Shown here one piece after another: positions 6,285 through 8,733 of a stretch of DNA of 8,733 nucleotides (its first letter is position 1; every line of letters starts with the position of its first letter). Origin of the DNA: Acidobacteriota bacterium. Lineage in GTDB: Bacteria; Acidobacteriota; Terriglobia; Bryobacterales; JACQDG01. The position numbers and the translations under genes were made by a program. The stretch is from positions 1 to 8,733 of the forward strand of contig JACQDI010000439.1 in the NCBI GenBank assembly GCA_016201195.1. The letters run 5' to 3'. The notes beneath the pieces are model-generated. The model did not search any database. It saw only the letters and a list, made by a program, of their open reading frames with translations, and was not told the origin of the DNA.

Positions 6285-6881
6285 TCAGTCTGCTTCGAGA
6301 CTCCGCCACAGGTACCAGCAAGCGATACTGCAATAGGGATGCCAGGGCCGGGCGATCTGCTCGAGTTCGGCCGGCTTGGGAAGCGCGCCGAGCCCGTAGG
6401 CCTTCTGGACCGCGGCGCGAACGCCGTAGTCGCCGGTGGCCAGCACGTTCGGGCGGCGCAGCGCGAAGAGCAAGAACATGTGCGCGGACCAGACGCCGAT
6501 GCCTTTGACCTGGGTGAGCACGGCTATCACCTCCTGGTCGGAGAGAGCCGGCAGCCGGCGGAACCGGATCGCGCCCGCGGCGGTCTTCTCGGCCAGGTCG
6601 CGGATGTAGGCCGTTTTGGCGGCCGATAAGCCGGCGGCTCGCAGGCGCTCAACCGGAGTACGCAGGACGGCCTTGGGTGTCAGGCGCCCGTTTCCCACCG
6701 CCTCCAGGGTGCGGCGGAAGATGGTGGCGGCGGCCGTGCCGTTGAGCTGCTGATACACGATGGCCTGGGCGAGCGATGCAAACTCGGGCGTCCGGTATTG
6801 AATCCGGCACGGCCCCACTCGCTCGATGATGCGGCACAAGACCGGGTCGGCCTTTTTGAGGTGGTTGACGGCTTTTCTCAT
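6285..6881 (-). CDS. AlkA-like DNA-3-methyladenine glycosylase (HhH-GPD family)
   Basis: A 198-residue base-excision repair glycosylase that removes alkylated purines from DNA. It matches the catalytic half of AlkA: AIVYQQLNGTAAATIFRR near residue 40, the helix-hairpin-helix VKGIGVWSAHMFLLFAL at about 125-141, and the catalytic aspartate Asp151 in LATGDYGVR. The AlkA-type ending with WYLWRSLE is also present. It lacks the N-terminal TBP-like domain of E. coli AlkA (282 residues), as many short bacterial and fungal homologues do, and it has no four-cysteine iron-sulfur motif, which argues against an endonuclease III/MutY type. The ATG at 6881-6879 overlaps the stop of the VWA gene upstream (ATGA, 6878-6881). 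No Shine-Dalgarno sequence is seen, so it is probably translated by coupling. There is no visible SOS or Ada-type operator. Confidence 0.93.
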   Translation of the reverse strand: MRKAVNHLKKADPVLCRIIERVGPCRIQYRTPEFASLAQAIVYQQLNGTAAATIFRRTLEAVGNGRLTPKAVLRTPVERLRAAGLSAAKTAYIRDLAEKTAAGAIRFRRLPALSDQEVIAVLTQVKGIGVWSAHMFLLFALRRPNVLATGDYGVRAAVQKAYGLGALPKPAELEQIARPWHPYCSIACWYLWRSLEAD

Positions 6882-7879
6882 GGTTGCGGGGCGCGCGGCT
6901 CGGGGATGTAGCCGTCCCGGGCGATGACCGTCACCGCCGGCCGCTTCACGCGTACCTCGATCGAGCGAAAGACGGGAGCCACGGTGGGAGGCTTTTGCGG
7001 GACATAGGTCAGGATGTACTGGTAGCGCGCCTGCTCGGTGATCCGGGCGTAGACGGGCTCGATGGACGTTTTCTTCAGCACGGTGAACATCTCGCCGCCA
7101 CTGGGCGGACCGTAGCGGGCGAGCACACTGATATTGCGTGAGAGCTTCGCGTCATCTAGTCCGATCGAATAAACGCCCACGCCGCTTTTGCGGAGTGTGG
7201 CGAGCAGGTCGGAGGTGGAGACTTGATTGCGAGTCGAATTGAGGCCGTCAGAGATCAGCAGGATCATCTTGCGGCGTCCCGGGTCGCGGGCGCGGAGCAA
7301 TCGTGCCGCGGCGTAGACGGCGTCATCCACGTTCTTGAACATCGGAGGGGCGGCGCCGCCGGAGCGAACCGAGGGAGGCGGGCCGCCGACGGGCCAGCCG
7401 TTGATGCGGGGCGTGGGGGCGCTCAGAGGCTCGCCTGCCTGGCTATATTCGGCGCCGATCTCCATCTGCTTCAGCGCTTCGTAGATCCGATCCCGGTCGG
7501 AGGTAAAATCGGCCACGGTTCGAAAACGGACGTCAAAGGCGAAAACTCCGGCCTCATCAAACTCGCTGAAGGCTTCGGCCAGGCTGGGGAAGGTGGCGCG
7601 CAGTCGGTGGGCGGTCGGCCGACTGAGGGCGGCATCGATCAGCACGGCCACCGAGAGCGACGCCGGATCGGCGGAAAAGCCGGTGATTTTCTGCTCGACG
7701 GCATCCTCGAGCAAGCGAAAGTCGGCCGCTTCGAGCCCCCCGATCAGCCGCCCCTGGGCGTCCTTGACCGTCACCGGCACGACCACCTGCTCGGTCGAGG
7801 CGCGGAACACCGGGGGCCGCTGCGCCTGAAGGGGGAGCCAGGCCAGAATTGCTACAATGAAAACGAGCAGATGTCGCAT
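6878..7879 (-). CDS. Exported VWFA-related Acidobacterial domain protein
   Basis: A 333-residue exported protein. The signal peptide ends at LQA with Gln at +1. An N-terminal segment at about 31-68 (VVVPVTVKDAQGRLIGGLE, then ADFRLLED) is characteristic of the VWFA-related Acidobacterial domain family; a von Willebrand A fold follows at about 75-260. The metal-site (MIDAS) motif is degraded. The first motif reads Asp82-Ala-Ala-Leu-Ser86 instead of DxSxS, and the usual Gly-Thr before the YDA-like helix is replaced by Lys-Asn-Val (FKNVDDAVYAA). The second Asp is kept in LLISDG (Asp211). Metal-dependent ligand binding may be weak or absent. The family's function is unknown; adhesion or envelope assembly is plausible. 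The ATG at 7879 has no spaced Shine-Dalgarno sequence. It is the first gene of a two-gene unit with the glycosylase and is divergent from a second VWA gene 20 bases away. Confidence 0.9.
   Translation of the reverse strand: MRHLLVFIVAILAWLPLQAQRPPVFRASTEQVVVPVTVKDAQGRLIGGLEAADFRLLEDAVEQKITGFSADPASLSVAVLIDAALSRPTAHRLRATFPSLAEAFSEFDEAGVFAFDVRFRTVADFTSDRDRIYEALKQMEIGAEYSQAGEPLSAPTPRINGWPVGGPPPSVRSGGAAPPMFKNVDDAVYAAARLLRARDPGRRKMILLISDGLNSTRNQVSTSDLLATLRKSGVGVYSIGLDDAKLSRNISVLARYGPPSGGEMFTVLKKTSIEPVYARITEQARYQYILTYVPQKPPTVAPVFRSIEVRVKRPAVTVIARDGYIPEPRAPQP
7850..7858 (+). promoter_or_regulatory. Putative extended -10 promoter for the rightward VWA gene
   Basis: TGCTACAAT is an extended -10 match (TGN plus TACAAT, one mismatch from TATAAT). 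It would start transcription near 7865 and give a leader of about 35 bases that includes AGGA at 7890-7893. It lies within the first codons of the leftward VWA gene. No -35 hexamer is evident, as is common for extended -10 promoters. Confidence 0.45.
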
Positions 7880-7889
7880 CTCCCATTTC

Positions 7890-7895
7890 AGGATA
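7890..7895. promoter_or_regulatory. Shared AGGATA: ribosome binding site (+) and possible -10 (-)
   Basis: On the plus strand AGGA (7890-7893) lies 6 bases before the ATG at 7900 and is a reasonable ribosome binding site. On the minus strand the same six bases read TATCCT, a TANNNT -10 core ending 10 bases before the ATG at 7879, giving a very short leader. The ribosome-site reading is the firmer of the two. Confidence 0.45.
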
Positions 7896-7899
7896 GCCG

Positions 7900-8733
7900 A
7901 TGAAGCGGGTCTTTTCCATGACGGTGCTGGGGGTGGTGGTGCTGGCCGTATGGGCGCAGCAGCCGAAGCCGGAGGAGCTGCCGTCGATCTCGGTCGAAGT
8001 CGAGGTGGTGAACATCTTCTTCACGGTCACCGACCGGCAGGGCCGACTGATCACCAACCTGGACAAGTCGGACTTCACGGTGGAGGAGGAAGGCCATCCG
8101 CAGACCATCAAGTTTTTTTCGCGCCAGTCGGACCTGCCGCTGACCATGGGTCTTCTGGTCGATACCAGCGTCAGCCAGGGCAGCCTGATCGACCAGGAGC
8201 GCCAGGCCTCTTCCCAGTTTTTCACCCAGATGCTGCGGGTCAAAAAAGACCAGGCGTTCCTGATCAGCTTCGACGTCAACGTGGATCTGCTACAGGATTT
8301 CACCGACTCCTCGCGCCTGCTGCGGGCGGGCCTGGAGAAGCTGCGGGTGAACGGCGGAGCCGGAGGGATGGCAGGGGGGCCCGTGCCCAGCTCGGGCAAG
8401 CCACGCGGCACGCTGCTCTATGACGCGGTGTTTCTGGCTGCCGAAGACATGCTCCGGCACCAGGTGGGCCGCAAGACGGTAGTGCTGATCACCGACGGCA
8501 ACGATTTCGGTAGCCGGCTGACGATGAAGCAGGCCATCGCCGCGGCCCAGAAATCCGACGCCATTCTCTACAGCATTCTGTTTCTGGACCGAGCGTTCTA
8601 CTACCGGGCCGGCGGCTATGGGATGGTCGGGGGCTTCGGCAACGCGTCGGCACTCAAGAAAATGAGCGAGGAGACCGGCGGCAAGGTCTTCGAGGTGACC
8701 AAGAAGAAATCGCTGAAGGAGATCTACGACGAG
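7900..8733 (+). CDS. Exported VWFA-related Acidobacterial domain protein (3' end beyond window)
   Basis: At least 278 residues, reading frame open to the window edge. The signal peptide ends at VWA with Gln at +1. An N-terminal strand region at about 32-73 (VEVVNIFFTVTDRQGRLITN, then DFTVEEEG) matches the family signature shared with the leftward neighbour, followed by a von Willebrand A domain from about residue 79. The metal site looks intact: DxSxS as Asp88-Thr-Ser90-Val-Ser92, Gly-Thr before LLYDAV, and Thr198-Asp199-Gly200. It therefore probably binds a divalent metal and a protein ligand in the periplasm or at the cell surface; the partner is unknown. Residues near 220-240 carry a Gly/Tyr-rich loop (YYRAGGYGMVGGFG). 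The start ATG has AGGA 6 bases upstream. Its start codon is 20 bases from that of the divergent paralogue. Confidence 0.9.
   Translation, partial: MKRVFSMTVLGVVVLAVWAQQPKPEELPSISVEVEVVNIFFTVTDRQGRLITNLDKSDFTVEEEGHPQTIKFFSRQSDLPLTMGLLVDTSVSQGSLIDQERQASSQFFTQMLRVKKDQAFLISFDVNVDLLQDFTDSSRLLRAGLEKLRVNGGAGGMAGGPVPSSGKPRGTLLYDAVFLAAEDMLRHQVGRKTVVLITDGNDFGSRLTMKQAIAAAQKSDAILYSILFLDRAFYYRAGGYGMVGGFGNASALKKMSEETGGKVFEVTKKKSLKEIYDE

Noticed and set aside
6287..6302. AGTCT/AGACT inverted repeat at the 3' end of the glycosylase gene
   Set aside because: It has only a five-base stem, lies within coding sequence and lacks a T-tract.
6285..6881. Endonuclease III or MutY assignment for the HhH protein
   Set aside because: It lacks the four-cysteine cluster motif, while the LATGDYGVR catalytic segment and WYLWRSLE ending match AlkA-type enzymes.
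7223..7903. Plus-strand open frame opposite the leftward VWA gene
   Set aside because: It is antisense to a gene with a signal peptide and VWA motifs; there is no ribosome site or domain.

Overview
The window is high-GC bacterial DNA, densely coding on both strands. It most likely comes from an Acidobacteriota genome, perhaps of the Bryobacterales/Solibacter type. The main evidence is two secreted proteins with the architecture known as the VWFA-related Acidobacterial domain, together with an M16 peptidase pair and a BrkB-type membrane protein that look typical of that phylum. This assignment is by family recognition only; no search was run. There is no sign of phage, insertion sequence, CRISPR or RNA genes, and no gene-free stretch longer than about 100 bases.

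Layout from left to right. (1) Bases 1-89 hold a strong REP-like hairpin (5-42) and AT-rich spacer. (2) A leftward gene (90-929) encodes a six-helix YihY/BrkB-family membrane protein. (3) A 100-base divergent intergenic region contains decayed short repeats and a likely leaderless promoter. (4) A rightward four-gene operon (1030-6246) follows, in which every junction is a 4-base stop/start overlap: an M16 zinc peptidase, a catalytically dead M16 partner carrying a C-terminal LolA-like module, a class I amidotransferase-like gamma-glutamyl hydrolase (peptidase C26), and an exported stand-alone protein resembling the LolA-like module. (5) A convergent 38-base junction is followed by a leftward two-gene unit (7879 down to 6285): an exported VWA-domain protein and, overlapping it by 4 bases, an AlkA-like DNA glycosylase. 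(6) Only 20 bases from the start of that unit, a second exported VWA protein starts rightward and runs off the window end.

How the genes may work together. The two M16 proteins look like complementary halves of one enzyme. The first has the HxxEH zinc site but lacks the substrate-binding Arg/Tyr pair; the second has lost the zinc site but keeps Arg331 and Tyr344 at the canonical 13-residue spacing. The second protein and the last gene of the operon share a related C-terminal module, so the operon probably encodes an envelope peptidase system with an accessory binding domain. The role of the cytosolic C26 hydrolase in it is unknown.

The most notable observations are: the split M16 active site; the module present both fused and free in one operon; an 18-bp-arm palindromic repeat lying inside the coding sequence of the last operon gene and supplying part of its signal peptide; and the fact that all five predicted exported proteins have Gln directly after the predicted signal peptidase site, reminiscent of the Bacteroidetes 'Q-rule'.
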